This document shows, piece after piece, positions 17,470 through 25,290 of a stretch of 64,000 nt of DNA. The translations under genes and the position numbers were made by a program. The stretch spans positions 51,928 to 115,927 of the forward strand of contig JAFRKV010000048.1 of assembly GCA_017431515.1 (NCBI GenBank), read 5' to 3'. The notes under the pieces are model-generated. The model ran no database searches. It had not been told where the DNA came from and worked only from the letters and a program-made list of their open reading frames with translations. Position 1 is the stretch's first letter; the number at the start of each line of letters is the position of its first letter. This DNA is from Lachnospiraceae bacterium (GTDB taxonomy: Bacteria > Bacillota > Clostridia > Lachnospirales > Lachnospiraceae).

Positions 17470-17622
17470 AAATTGATTGCGGCTTTGATGGTAATGGCGG
17501 TGTTTACGGGAGGCTGCGGAGATGTCGGAGCGAACCGGAATAGTGCAGAACCATCTTCCACGGAGACATCCGTTGGAGAAGATCAAGGTCGGAGATATGC
17601 TTTCTCTTCAGAGGGAGGATAA
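17470..17622 (+). pseudogene. 5' fragment of a lipoprotein gene cut by the IS
   Basis: Immediately right of the insertion sequence, a frame without a start codon reads KLIAALMVMAVFTGGCG and then a Ser/Thr/Glu-rich linker: a signal peptide with a perfect lipobox. It stops at 17620. The missing Met and basic residues suggest that the element inserted at the very start of the gene. The downstream part is replaced by an out-of-frame HIRAN fragment. Confidence 0.6.
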
Positions 17623-17815
17623 CAAATTCGATAGCAATGCGATCCTGATCTTAAACGAGGAAGGCAAGAAGCTGGGATATGTTCCGGAGAAGGACAACAT
17701 TGTTTTCGCAAGACTTATGGATGCCGGAAAGCTGCTGAAAGCAAAGATCAGCAGCATCAATCAAAAGGGTAGTTTTACCCAGATTGGTGTAGGGATATAT
17801 CTGGTAGATCTATAG
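17522..17815 (+). CDS. HIRAN-domain protein (probably a rearranged fragment)
   Basis: A 97-codon frame. From about residue 18 it matches a HIRAN domain: PLEKIKVGDMLSLQREDNKF, then DSNAILIL, KLGYVP and AKISSIN. HIRAN domains bind DNA 3' ends in helicase-like proteins, but short stand-alone versions occur in bacteria. The first 17 residues are an out-of-frame reading of the lipoprotein fragment that overlaps it, and no ribosome site precedes the ATG. The gene was probably longer and its original start is lost. Confidence 0.5.
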   Translation: MSERTGIVQNHLPRRHPLEKIKVGDMLSLQREDNKFDSNAILILNEEGKKLGYVPEKDNIVFARLMDAGKLLKAKISSINQKGSFTQIGVGIYLVDL

Positions 17816-18080
17816 AATAGTTGGAGAGTTGTTGACGTGGAAGATAGCAAATCATATAAAAGACGATTTTAGACCCCATAAAAGGATGTTTTGTCGGCGG
17901 AGTCTCTCGGAAATATCAACGGAGCCTGTGACAGCTGCATGGCCGGTCTCGCAGAGATGTATCAGGACTACATCGACGGGAAACCCCAGCCGACGATAGT
18001 CGGTTGTGGGTAGTTCTTCTAATTTGAGTGTTTTATTCAGCGGTGAACCCCTCAGATTATCAATTGACCGCCAAATAAAA
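17816..18080. other. gene debris with an unidentified short open frame
   Basis: This gap carries a plus-strand stretch reading ESLGNINGACDSCMAGL and on to DYIDGK (about 17903-17985), ending in the solo IS605-like end. It looks like a protein remnant but I do not recognise the family. Nothing else is supported here. Confidence 0.35.
17980..18016 (+). repeat. solo IS605-type end, inverted relative to the intact element
   Basis: AAACCCCAGCCGACGATAGTCGG followed by TTGTGGGT matches the reverse complement of the tnpB-side end at 15441-15470 apart from the loop and two other bases, keeping the perfect CCGAC/GTCGG stem (17990-18003). No transposase gene accompanies it, so it is a scar or a minimal non-autonomous end. 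Confidence 0.65.
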
Positions 18081-18173
18081 GTGGAGATAACGCTCCTAGC
18101 ACCCACGGCGATCAACCAGCAGAAGTTTCTGATCCGGCTGAATGAAGACGGGAGTGTGATAAAGTTCCCTTAA
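18081..18173 (+). pseudogene. C-terminal remnant of a nitroreductase-like flavoprotein
   Basis: A 30-codon tail reads LLAPTAINQQKFLIRLNEDG and stops at 18171. APTAxNQQKF is the usual C-terminal FMN-site motif of clostridial nitroreductase-family proteins. Everything upstream is missing or replaced by debris, so it is a fragment. Confidence 0.6.
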
Positions 18174-18185
18174 AAACCTATAATC

Positions 18186-18202
18186 ATGCTATAATATAGC
18201 AT
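18186..18202 (+). promoter_or_regulatory. palindrome overlapping the -10 box of the WYL regulator gene
   Basis: ATGCTATAATATAGCAT is a perfect 8-bp inverted repeat around a central A and contains TATAAT at 18190-18195, 24 bases before the WYL start. A palindrome centred on the -10 box is a likely autoregulatory operator. No good -35 box is seen. Confidence 0.5.
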
Positions 18203-18225
18203 ATTTCAATCGGGAGGGAAATGCC

Positions 18226-19215
18226 ATGCCAAAGGGAGCCAATCAGAAACTGAAACTATATTATCTAAGCCGCATCATGATCGAAAAGACCGATGATGAG
18301 CATATGATCACCATGGAAGAGATCAAGGCGGAACTGGAAGGATATGGTGTCACCGCTGACCGGAAAAGCCTTTATGACGATCTGGAAGCGCTTCGGGTGC
18401 TGGGGATCGACGTGGTCGGTGAAAAGATCGGCCGCAACTACTACTATCATGTAGGCGGCAAGCAGTTTGAGATTGCGGAGCTTAAACTCCTTGTAGACGC
18501 GATCCAGTCCTCCAAGTTCATTACGGAAAAGAAATCCAATGAGCTCATCAAAAAGCTGACCGGCATGGCAAGTGAATATGAGGCTGCCCAGATGAAGCGG
18601 CAGGCGGTGGTGCAGGGCAGGGTAAAGACCATGAATGAGAGCATATACTACTTCGTGGACGATGTGCACCGTGCCATTGCAGAGAATAAGCAAATCCGCT
18701 TTGAATACATGAAATGGAACACGGAGAAGAGAATGGTACGCCATCGGGAGGCGGAGTATGTGGTCAGCCCCTGGGCGCTCACCTGGGATGATGAGAACTA
18801 TTATCTCATCGCCTATGACGGGGAAGCAGATTCCATCAAACATTTCCGGGTGGATAAGCTAAAGAACATCCGTGTCCTTGATGAGAAACGAACAGGACGC
18901 CAACAATTCAAGGACTTTAACCTTGCCCGGTATGCAAAGATGAGCTTTGGAATGTTCGGCGGTGATTCGGTGAAAGTGAAGATCTCCTTTGCGGATGAGA
19001 TGGTAGGCGTTTTCATTGATCGTTTCGGGAGAGATATCACGATCCGTCCGTCAAAGACGAAGGGATGGTCGGAGATCAATGTAGATGTGGCCTTGAGTGA
19101 CCAGTTCCTCGGATGAATCTTTGCACTTGGTTCGAAAGTAAAGATCTTGGGTCCGAAGAATGTAGTAACGAAGATTAAGAAGGAACTGGATGACAGAAGG
19201 AAGCTATATGGATGA
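18226..19215 (+). pseudogene. WYL-domain transcriptional regulator interrupted by one TGA
   Basis: The N-terminal winged helix-turn-helix covers about residues 1-80 and the WYL domain about 140-230 (FEYMKWNT..., VSPWALTWDDENYYLIAYD). The frame runs 296 codons to a TGA at 19114-19116 and then continues in the same frame for 32 codons (IFALGSKVKILGPKNVV...) to a second TGA. WYL proteins normally read FLGWIFALG here, so the TGA replaces a conserved Trp codon (TGG). The C-terminal helices of the WCX extension would be lost. A GGGAGGG site precedes the ATG. It is probably a recent pseudogene or a C-terminally shortened regulator; a base error is also possible. Confidence 0.8.
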
Positions 19216-19264
19216 GATGGATAATATTACTGGAAGATTATAAAAGATGACGAGGAGGTTTGTA

Positions 19265-19882
19265 ATGAAGGTACTGATTATTAACGGAAGCCCTAGAACG
19301 GGCGGCAACACAAGCATTGCATTAAACGAGATGAAAAAGGTGTTTGAAGCGGAGGGCGTGGAGGCAGAGGTTGTCCAGATCGGGAACAAGGATATCAGGG
19401 GATGCATCGCCTGCGGATCCTGCTTTACGAAGGGGAAGTGCGTATTTGACGATATTGTAAATGAACTCGCCCCGAAGTTTGAAGCAGCGGATGGCCTTGT
19501 AGTCGCGTCTCCTGTCTATTACGCATCTGCGAATGCGACGCTGATCGCATGTCTCGACAGATTATTCTACAGCACACGCTTTGATAAGACCATGAAAGTG
19601 GGAGCAAGCGTGGTTGTTGCCCGCAGGGGCGGATGTTCTGCTACATATGATGAGCTGAATAAGTATTTCACGATAAGCGGTATGCCGGTCGCGTCCAGCC
19701 AGTACTGGAACAGCATCCATGGCAGAGAAAAGGGGGAAGCCGGACAGGATCTGGAAGGTTTGCAGACCATGCGTACTCTTGCACGGAACATGACATTTCT
19801 CATGAAGAGCATCGCTTTAGGAAAAGAAAAGTACGGTCTGCCTGAAAAAGAAGAGTGGCAGCCGACACATTTTATCAGATGA
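19265..19882 (+). CDS. flavodoxin-family NAD(P)H:FMN reductase, iron-sulfur flavoprotein type
   Basis: A 205-residue protein with the FMN-binding NGSPRTGGNTSIAL motif near the N-terminus, a GCIACGSCFTKGKC cysteine cluster (about 46-59) and ASPVYYASANATLIACLDR. The GCxxCxxCxxxxxC spacing resembles iron-sulfur flavoproteins. GAGGAGG is correctly spaced from the ATG at 19265; an ATG 18 bases upstream overlaps that ribosome site and is unlikely. It follows the broken WYL regulator, which may once have controlled it. Confidence 0.86.
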   Translation: MKVLIINGSPRTGGNTSIALNEMKKVFEAEGVEAEVVQIGNKDIRGCIACGSCFTKGKCVFDDIVNELAPKFEAADGLVVASPVYYASANATLIACLDRLFYSTRFDKTMKVGASVVVARRGGCSATYDELNKYFTISGMPVASSQYWNSIHGREKGEAGQDLEGLQTMRTLARNMTFLMKSIALGKEKYGLPEKEEWQPTHFIR

Positions 19883-19923
19883 GGTGGGGAACGCCTTCAA
19901 AGACGGAATGGCGCTGAAGTAGT

Positions 19924-20544
19924 ATGCTAAATCGTGAAGATCTATTAGAACTTACCCGCCGCATGACACCGGCAAGGAACTGCTTTGCCAGAACCGCGGG
20001 AGGATATATGGATGCGGAAGGCTTTGTGGATCAGAGCTTTAACGTGCATTTTGGGAAGCTCTCTCCAGCCGAAACAGAGCAGATGCTTACGATCGCAAAG
20101 GCTGTTCCTTTTGCAGAGACCAATCGTGCGCTGAAGGAGTATCCCTTTGATAAGACGCAGGAGTCCATAAAGATCCGGCAGCTTCTGACAGTCCTGATCC
20201 AATGTGGGTTGAAGAACGATGCGCTTCTCATGAATCTCTATGAGATCATCGGAGAAACATATCAGACAGAGTCTGATTACGCTATCCTTGTTTTTCAAGG
20301 GAATTATGACATTCCAAGAAAGGGCACGGACAAAGCGGAACAATGGGAATCCGAAGAGGTATATCAGTTCCTGATCCTTGCAGTCTGCCCGCAGATAGAG
20401 CCAAATGTACCGGGAGAGCCGGAATGCGGGTTCCTATACCCGTCCTTTTCAGGGAGGAGTGCAGATATAGATCATATCGCGGTGTATCAGTCGAGCATAG
20501 AATCGACGCATCCGGAAATGCTAGAAATACTTGGGTTGAATTGA
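19924..20544 (+). CDS. DUF4317 protein, short form
   Basis: A 206-residue protein. The start (LNREDLLELTRRMTPARNCF...GGYMDAEG) and the motif SEEVYQFLILAVCP with later ECGFLYPSFSGRSADID match the N-terminal half of DUF4317 proteins of Clostridia, which are usually near 400 residues. The frame ends at ILGLN just after this half, so it is either a natural short form or a truncated gene. The function is unknown. It lies 3 bases before the phosphoesterase gene, so the two are probably co-transcribed. Confidence 0.7.
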   Translation: MLNREDLLELTRRMTPARNCFARTAGGYMDAEGFVDQSFNVHFGKLSPAETEQMLTIAKAVPFAETNRALKEYPFDKTQESIKIRQLLTVLIQCGLKNDALLMNLYEIIGETYQTESDYAILVFQGNYDIPRKGTDKAEQWESEEVYQFLILAVCPQIEPNVPGEPECGFLYPSFSGRSADIDHIAVYQSSIESTHPEMLEILGLN

Positions 20545-20547
20545 ATT

Positions 20548-21297
20548 ATGAGTCTATTTGCGATTGGCGATCTGCATTTACATTATCAATCCACGCTGAA
20601 GTCATTTGAACAGCTTCATGGTAAAGTTTGGAAGAATCACGAGAAGATTTTTCTGAAAAGCTGTACCAAGGTTGTAACAGAGAACGACACGCTTGTCCTT
20701 GTCGGGGATCACAGCTGGGGAAGAAATCTTTCCGAGTGTGAAAAAGATTTTCAGTATATTGCTGATCTCCCGGGAAGAAAGATATTGACACGCGGAAATC
20801 ATGACATGTTCTGGGATGCAAGGAAGACAGCGCGACTGAATGAACAGTACCAGCCGGACTTAACCTTCTTGCAGGACGGTTATGAGAGTTACCTTGATTA
20901 TGCCATTGTCGCCACAAAAGGATTTACGTTTGAAGGCCCATTTTACCTTGATTATACCGGCAAGATTATGGGGTGGGATGAAGAGTCGGAGAACCATGCG
21001 AAGAAACTGGTGGAAAGAGAGATTAAACGACTTCGACAGTCTTTCGAAAAAGCAAAGGGTGATGGTTACCGGAAATTTATACTGTTTTTGCATTATCCAC
21101 CTACAAATATTTTGGAAGAGAGGAGCCGTTTTACGGATCTGGCCGAGGAATACGATGTAGAGCACGTGATTTATGCGCATTGCCATGGGGAAAGCCGCTT
21201 TCACGACAGTATCCAAGGAGAATTCAGAGGAAGAACGTACCATCTGGTCTCCGGAGATTATCTGCGATGGATTCCGCTAAAAGTAATAGGAGAATGA
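20548..21297 (+). CDS. calcineurin-like metallophosphoesterase
   Basis: A 249-residue cytoplasmic phosphoesterase. The five metal-binding blocks are in order: GDLHLHY (start), VGDHSWG, RGNHDMFW, FLHYPP and YAHCHGES. It resembles the predicted phosphohydrolases of the YfcE/SbcD-like superfamily, but the second block reads GDHSWG. The substrate is unknown. It lies three bases after the DUF4317 gene. Confidence 0.88.
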   Translation: MSLFAIGDLHLHYQSTLKSFEQLHGKVWKNHEKIFLKSCTKVVTENDTLVLVGDHSWGRNLSECEKDFQYIADLPGRKILTRGNHDMFWDARKTARLNEQYQPDLTFLQDGYESYLDYAIVATKGFTFEGPFYLDYTGKIMGWDEESENHAKKLVEREIKRLRQSFEKAKGDGYRKFILFLHYPPTNILEERSRFTDLAEEYDVEHVIYAHCHGESRFHDSIQGEFRGRTYHLVSGDYLRWIPLKVIGE

Positions 21298-21298
21298 C

Positions 21299-21436
21299 CT
21301 GACAAAAAGGATTCTTGTAGATAGCCAGATACCGTTCGAAGTCATCGCAGATGACGAGTTACGGGTTGCTGCCTGCCAGTGGCAGGCGTTTAGCAACGAC
21401 CGAGTCGGCAGACGAGACGGGTCAGTACGGTCGTAG
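21299..21436 (+). other. unidentified 45-codon open frame with a strong hairpin
   Basis: After the phosphoesterase stop a frame without a usable start encodes ILVDSQIPFEVIADDELRVA and CQWQAFSNDRVGRRDGSVRS before a TAG. It looks protein-like but I cannot name the family. Inside it, GTTGCT-GCCTGCC-AGT-GGCAGGC-(GTTT)-AGCAAC (21365-21397) forms a stable hairpin without a T-tract. Confidence 0.3.
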
Positions 21437-21441
21437 TCAGA

Positions 21442-21460
21442 TATAAAACAGTGTTTTATA
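21442..21460. repeat. AT-rich perfect palindrome
   Basis: TATAAAACAGTGTTTTATA is a perfect 9-bp inverted repeat around G, 30 bases before the lipoprotein gene. It could be an operator or a weak promoter element. Confidence 0.4.
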
Positions 21461-21490
21461 GATGAGAAGACAGTATTATGGAGAAAAAGC

Positions 21491-22402
21491 ATGATGAAAA
21501 GAATAATGATATTGCTTAGCGCCTGCGGAGCGGCAACTAATGCACAGGAACAGACGGATGTAAATGGAGTGACGGAAGCGAATGCATCCGGGACGCAGCA
21601 AGTCGCAACCCCAAATACTGCAGGTCAGGACACAGGGGATACACAGAGTCTCGTGGCGGTAAGGATCAAAGATGATACGCATGCAGATTTTGTCTTTTAC
21701 GGGGATGGGCAGGAGCCGCTTTCCGACGTGACGGTCTTTGCGGTTTCCTTTGGCGGTTACAAGGTTGTGCTGAATGATTATGACCGTACCGGTGAGTTTC
21801 AGTGCGGTGTATGAACCGATGACGGGAACGGCGGCGGATCCCTTCTTGATACAGGAAAGGCGGACTATCAGATCAATGATGACGAGATTGTGATCATTGC
21901 AGATATGACCGGTGTGAGCGAAGCAACCGGTTTTTCCTTCGCAAACAGATTTGGAGATAGTGAGGTGCATTATGAATATGGAGACAACGGTGGTCCGATC
22001 CTGACATTTCCGTGGGATGACATTGCCGAGCGGAGTGATTCTGTACCCGATACGGAGACTGCGGAAGTTACAACGGAGCAATCCGAGACGGAACAGGAGA
22101 AAGACTCCTACTGGTTTATGGGAAAAACGCTGGACTCTCATGGCGGGAATTGGGGCGCTTCGCATATCACGTTATCCGCTCCGGACGCCAACGGGCTTCC
22201 CACCAAAGTCACGGTGACAGACAGCGGCTTGGATGCGATGGGAAATCCCTTGGACGGTGAATATGAGATCTCAATCGACACCTTTGATGAATCCGAAGAT
22301 ATGGACTATCTGATCGGAACCTACACCGGAACCATCGGTGCCGGGATCAAGGGCGAGTTCTACGATGAAAATGACAGGGCACTGACATTGGAAATCGATT
22401 AA
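21491..22402 (+). pseudogene. lipoprotein interrupted by an in-frame TGA
   Basis: One frame runs from an ATG at 21491 through a TGA at 21812-21814 to a TAA at 22400. The N-terminus (MMKRIMILLSACGAA) is a shortened signal peptide with lipobox LSACG. The part after the TGA reads TDDGNGGGSLLDTGKADYQI and on without another stop, ending in a beta-rich domain (GKTLDSHGGNWGASHITLSA). No family is recognised. The shortened signal and the stop argue for decay; a GTG at 21890 could give a cytoplasmic C-terminal piece. Confidence 0.6.
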
Positions 22403-22424
22403 GAAGTATCAGGGAAAACAACCC

Positions 22425-22553
22425 ATGACAAAACAGCAGCAGATAGAAAAACTGGAACAGGAACTTCGCGAAACTTATGATACGATAGAGAAGCTTCGAA
22501 AGGATGCGGACAAAGGATTTCTTTCCTCACCGGAATACAACCGTATGAACTAA
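22425..22553 (+). CDS. short coiled-coil peptide (42 aa)
   Basis: An ATG frame of 42 codons reads [20 protein letters not shown]..., a charged helix with heptad spacing, ending PEYNRMN. Only a weak ribosome site is present (AGGGAAAAC). It may be a real micro-protein or the end of a lost gene. Confidence 0.35.
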   Translation: MTKQQQIEKLEQELRETYDTIEKLRKDADKGFLSSPEYNRMN

Positions 22554-22581
22554 CACATTTCATCAGATAAGGAGGGAGATA

Positions 22582-22743
22582 ATGATGAGCAGAGTAAACT
22601 TTGGAGCAAAGCCGCTGATGTATCCGCAGCCGGTGCTGATCATCGGCACATATGACGAGAACGACGTTCCCAATGCCATGAATGCGGCATGGGGAATCAC
22701 GACGGATTTCAAGGAGATCACGATCAGTCTTTCGGATCAATAG
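22582..22743 (+). pseudogene. N-terminal fragment of a flavin reductase-like protein
   Basis: AAGGAGGGAG precedes an ATG reading [20 protein letters not shown] and [16 protein letters not shown], the start of a flavin reductase / FMN-binding split-barrel protein. It stops after 53 codons at ITISLSDQ, where the family continues for more than 100 residues. The next gene begins 2 bases later, so a deletion fused the two genes. Confidence 0.65.
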
Positions 22744-22744
22744 T

Positions 22745-23344
22745 ATGGCAATTGGGAACATGAAATGGACAAGAGAGCCGTCTGACTATGTGATCCATCC
22801 GGATCGTGTAGTCATTACGACAGATCCGCATACGGATCTGTGGCAGAGAACCTATTATCACTTCCGGAATGATAATGCGCCTGTGCTACAGATGGAAACG
22901 GAGGATAAGTACTTTTCTTTTACCGTAAAGACAGATTTTTCCGATAGCCACCATCGGTTTGATCAGTGCGGGATTGTGATGTATCTGGACAGTGAAAACT
23001 GGCTGAAAGGCTCCGTGGAGTATGAAAACGAAACATTCCAGCATCTTGGATCCGTGGTGACAAATCATGGATATTCTGACTGGGCGACAACTGAGATTCC
23101 TTCTGATGTGAAGATCATGTGGTATCGTTTCAGTCGCAGGGAAGACGATTACTGCATTGAGTGTTCAAGAGACGGGAAGACCTACAGCCAGATGAGAGTC
23201 TGTCATATGTGGGAGGGAGCAGGGAAGATCCGATTTGGAATTTATGCCTGCAGTCCGGAAGAATCCAGTTTTAAGGCTATTTTTACCGATATGAGCATTA
23301 CGGAATGCATGTGGAAAGCGCATGACGGACAGCAGCCGGACTGA
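22745..23344 (+). CDS. DUF1349 (regulation-of-enolase-like) protein
   Basis: About 199 residues, with KWTREPSDY at the start, HTDLWQRTYYHF, FDQCGIVMYLDSENWLKGSVEYEN and a C-terminal GIYACSPEESSFKAIFTD, typical of the concanavalin-like DUF1349 domain. Start choice is uncertain: ATG at 22745 or 22760, neither with a good ribosome site because a deletion lies just upstream. The family function is unclear; it may bind carbohydrate. Confidence 0.75.
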   Translation: MAIGNMKWTREPSDYVIHPDRVVITTDPHTDLWQRTYYHFRNDNAPVLQMETEDKYFSFTVKTDFSDSHHRFDQCGIVMYLDSENWLKGSVEYENETFQHLGSVVTNHGYSDWATTEIPSDVKIMWYRFSRREDDYCIECSRDGKTYSQMRVCHMWEGAGKIRFGIYACSPEESSFKAIFTDMSITECMWKAHDGQQPD

Positions 23345-23371
23345 CAATTGAGGTTTGCGGAGGGGGATTCT

Positions 23372-23457
23372 ATGGCTTTAATACAAGTAAACTATATGTC
23401 AAAGGCATTATTTTAGGTCGTGCCAATGAATGTTATTCTTCCGGTGGACCGATTTGA
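23372..23457 (+). pseudogene. N-terminal fragment of a putative esterase with in-frame TAG
   Basis: GGAGGGGG precedes an ATG reading ALIQVNYMSKALF, then TAG at 23414, then in frame VVPMNVILPVDRFEW. The start (QVNxxSxAL...VxMNVILPV) matches the first residues of D-esterase-like proteins that hydrolyse ester substrates. The homology ends at about 23456, where DUF3800 sequence begins. Confidence 0.55.
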
Positions 23458-23856
23458 ATGGTCTTCCATGATCAAAGTGAGGATATCCAGCCTTCAATCT
23501 CAAAGCTGAATCAGGAGCTTTCATATCTTCATTTGGACAATCTTTGCATACATACCGGTCCCATAATCCGCAAAGAAGAAATCTATGAGGAAATGGAAAT
23601 TGATGAACGTCGCCGTATATTCAACAAAATGGTGGCTTTAATTCGCCAAATTAACATCAAATATAAATGCTTTACTACCAAACCCAATATTTAGGAAAGT
23701 TATGCCCACAGAATATAAACTATTTCAAGCAGCAGATTTGCTGTGTACCATGGGCTTGTTCGTCTGAAGCTCGAAAACAATCTCTTCTCAAAGCACTGCT
23801 TCTTTAGCAGATGCTTTGAAAACAATTATTCAATGGGTATTACAACCCACCATTAA
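23458..23856 (+). pseudogene. decayed DUF3800 protein
   Basis: The frame from 23458 encodes VFHDQSEDIQPSISKLNQEL and later HTGPIIRKEEIYEEM with RRRIFNKMV, the central part of DUF3800 proteins. It ends in TAG at 23692. Beyond it, PTEYKLFQAADLLCTM (the family's C-terminal motif) and, after a one-base shift, LVRLKLENNL are still readable up to a TAA at 23854. The N-terminal Asp motif is missing. DUF3800 genes are often tied to mobile elements or defence. Confidence 0.6.
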
Positions 23857-24165
23857 GCATTTTCATTACGCTTTTATAATCGGATCCATATCCACCGAAC
23901 TTATATGTGTTATCCCTTGTCATGGATAAGTGGGCACGTATACCATATTGTTCATAGAGAATACTTTCCGCTTCCTCAATACCCTTTATATTCAATGGCA
24001 ATCCTAACTTGGCAAGAATTTTATGCGTCTCATATGTATTTCCGCCGCTCACGTTCTCAAGTTCTTCATCCGTTAATTCCATCCCAGCATTCGCAATCAT
24101 TTCCTTTGCCTGTTCTTTCGTTTCTGCTTTTCCACTATCTCTTTCAGCTCTTTGCTCAGTTCCAT
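23840..24165 (-). pseudogene. Nif11-like leader peptide gene 1 (frameshift in leader)
   Basis: AGAAGGAAACGGT precedes an ATG at 24165 that reads MELSKELKEIVEK. The rest of a Nif11-type leader (AETKEQAKEMIANAGMELTD, ending ELENVSGG) is in another frame because one G is missing in GTGGAAAAGCAG (about 24127-24137). The core of about 66 residues (NTYETHKILAKLGLPL... to MLNGGL) is long and free of Cys. A GTG at 24196 opens the shifted frame but would give a non-leader N-terminus. It is most likely an inactivated precursor, unless the base is an error. Confidence 0.6.
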
Positions 24166-24223
24166 ACCGTTTCCTTCTCAATTCACACTGTATCACTACC
24201 GCTTACAATCATTCCGGGAAGCA

Positions 24224-24460
24224 TTAAGCCAGTCCTGAACCCGCATTTAAATTCCCGCTCAAAGAATCATAGATATCTTCCCTATTATAATCGACGTGGA
24301 AAGCACTATGCCGCTTATGTCCGTCAGAACCTGCACCACCACTTACCTGATCCAGCTCAGCGTCGTCAAGGATCATGCCGGCTTCCTTGATCGTCTGCTT
24401 TGCTTCTTCTTTGCTTTCCGCCTTTTCTACCTTATCTTTCAGTTCTCCGGTGAGTTGCAT
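24224..24460 (-). CDS. Nif11-like leader peptide gene 2 (RiPP-type precursor)
   Basis: A 78-residue peptide. The leader MQLTGELKDKVEKAESKEEA... ends in ELDQVSGG, a double-glycine cleavage site near residue 43. The core is AGSDGHKRHSAFHVDYNRED followed by a Ser/Gly/Asn-rich tail. GGAGGAAC is placed for the ATG at 24460. Family knowledge: such leaders direct modification and/or export with cleavage after GG by C39-peptidase ABC exporters. No such genes are nearby. The core has no Cys. Confidence 0.75.
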   Translation of the reverse strand: MQLTGELKDKVEKAESKEEAKQTIKEAGMILDDAELDQVSGGAGSDGHKRHSAFHVDYNREDIYDSLSGNLNAGSGLA

Positions 24461-24537
24461 ATACTGTTCCTCCATATTTTTGACAGTTCTGGTGCTTTGC
24501 AAAGTCCTCCGGATTAGTACCGTCCATTTACACTATT

Positions 24538-25104
24538 TCAATCCCACGCCCGCAGCGTGACCGCTACTCTTTTCCCATCCAGCTCCAGCACCGTACCATT
24601 CGCAGGTCCGATGCCCATCATATCGTTCACCGGATTCGCAAGCAGCTGCTCCGCTGTCATCTCATCCAGCATCAGAAAATCCTCGTCCCAGAAGAGCGTG
24701 GAATCATAGTTCCGCAAGTCTTCGTATTCTGCCACCGTCTCTGAGTCGAACGCCTCGATAAGTTCTGCCCGCTCCTTCTCCAGAAATCGCGCTGATGCCA
24801 AGTGCAGACATGGCTCATCTGTGTCGTCCGTATCGTCCGTATCGATAGCGATCTGGATCAGCGAATACATTAAGTACTCACCCAGAAGTTCCGGCGTAAA
24901 TGCCTTCTCGTGCTGTAAGAGTTTCCTCAGCGAATCAAATTCATACCTCGCCTGTTCGAGACCGACGTACTCCGGGAACAGACCTGCTTCTTCGCCGTCA
25001 GCCATAGAACCGTCCTTGTTGGCGTGACAGTCCAGCAGCGCGATGATGCGTTCCGACATTAATCGTTGGAGTGTGTTACTCTCTATGTTTGGTAATCTTA
25101 ACAA
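24538..25104 (-). CDS. unidentified acidic protein between leader-peptide genes
   Basis: A 188-residue protein starting at TTG with GGGAGGA upstream. It is acidic and helical at first (RLMSERIIALLDCHANKDGS), has a repetitive DTDDTDDTDEP stretch near residue 95, and ends with a small beta domain (GTVLELDGKRVAVTLRAWD). No signal peptide or membrane helix is seen, and I do not recognise the family. It is transcribed in the same direction as the flanking leader peptides, so a role tied to them (immunity or processing) is possible but unproven. Confidence 0.6.
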   Translation of the reverse strand: MLRLPNIESNTLQRLMSERIIALLDCHANKDGSMADGEEAGLFPEYVGLEQARYEFDSLRKLLQHEKAFTPELLGEYLMYSLIQIAIDTDDTDDTDEPCLHLASARFLEKERAELIEAFDSETVAEYEDLRNYDSTLFWDEDFLMLDEMTAEQLLANPVNDMMGIGPANGTVLELDGKRVAVTLRAWD

Positions 25105-25290
25105 GTGTTTTGTCCTCCCTTCCGTCCGATCCCCTACGCCACGATGGCATAGTTCGTTGGACGCTAGCTTATATAACCGTACATGGGAGGTTTAATCAAG
25201 TTGATTTATTGTACGAATTGTAGGAAGGTTGTTTGGTAGGTTTATGGTTCCCCATCATCATCACCGAACGCCTCCATTTCCGCGTCTTTT

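Noticed and set aside
19114-21814. TGA read as tryptophan or selenocysteine
   Set aside because: Many intact genes here end in TGA, so it is a normal stop. No selenocysteine-type hairpin or selenoprotein family is involved.
24800-24850. CRISPR-like short repeat around the repeated GTCCGTATC units
   Set aside because: Only about three units of 9 bases inside a coding frame (an Asp-Thr-Asp tract); no spacers.
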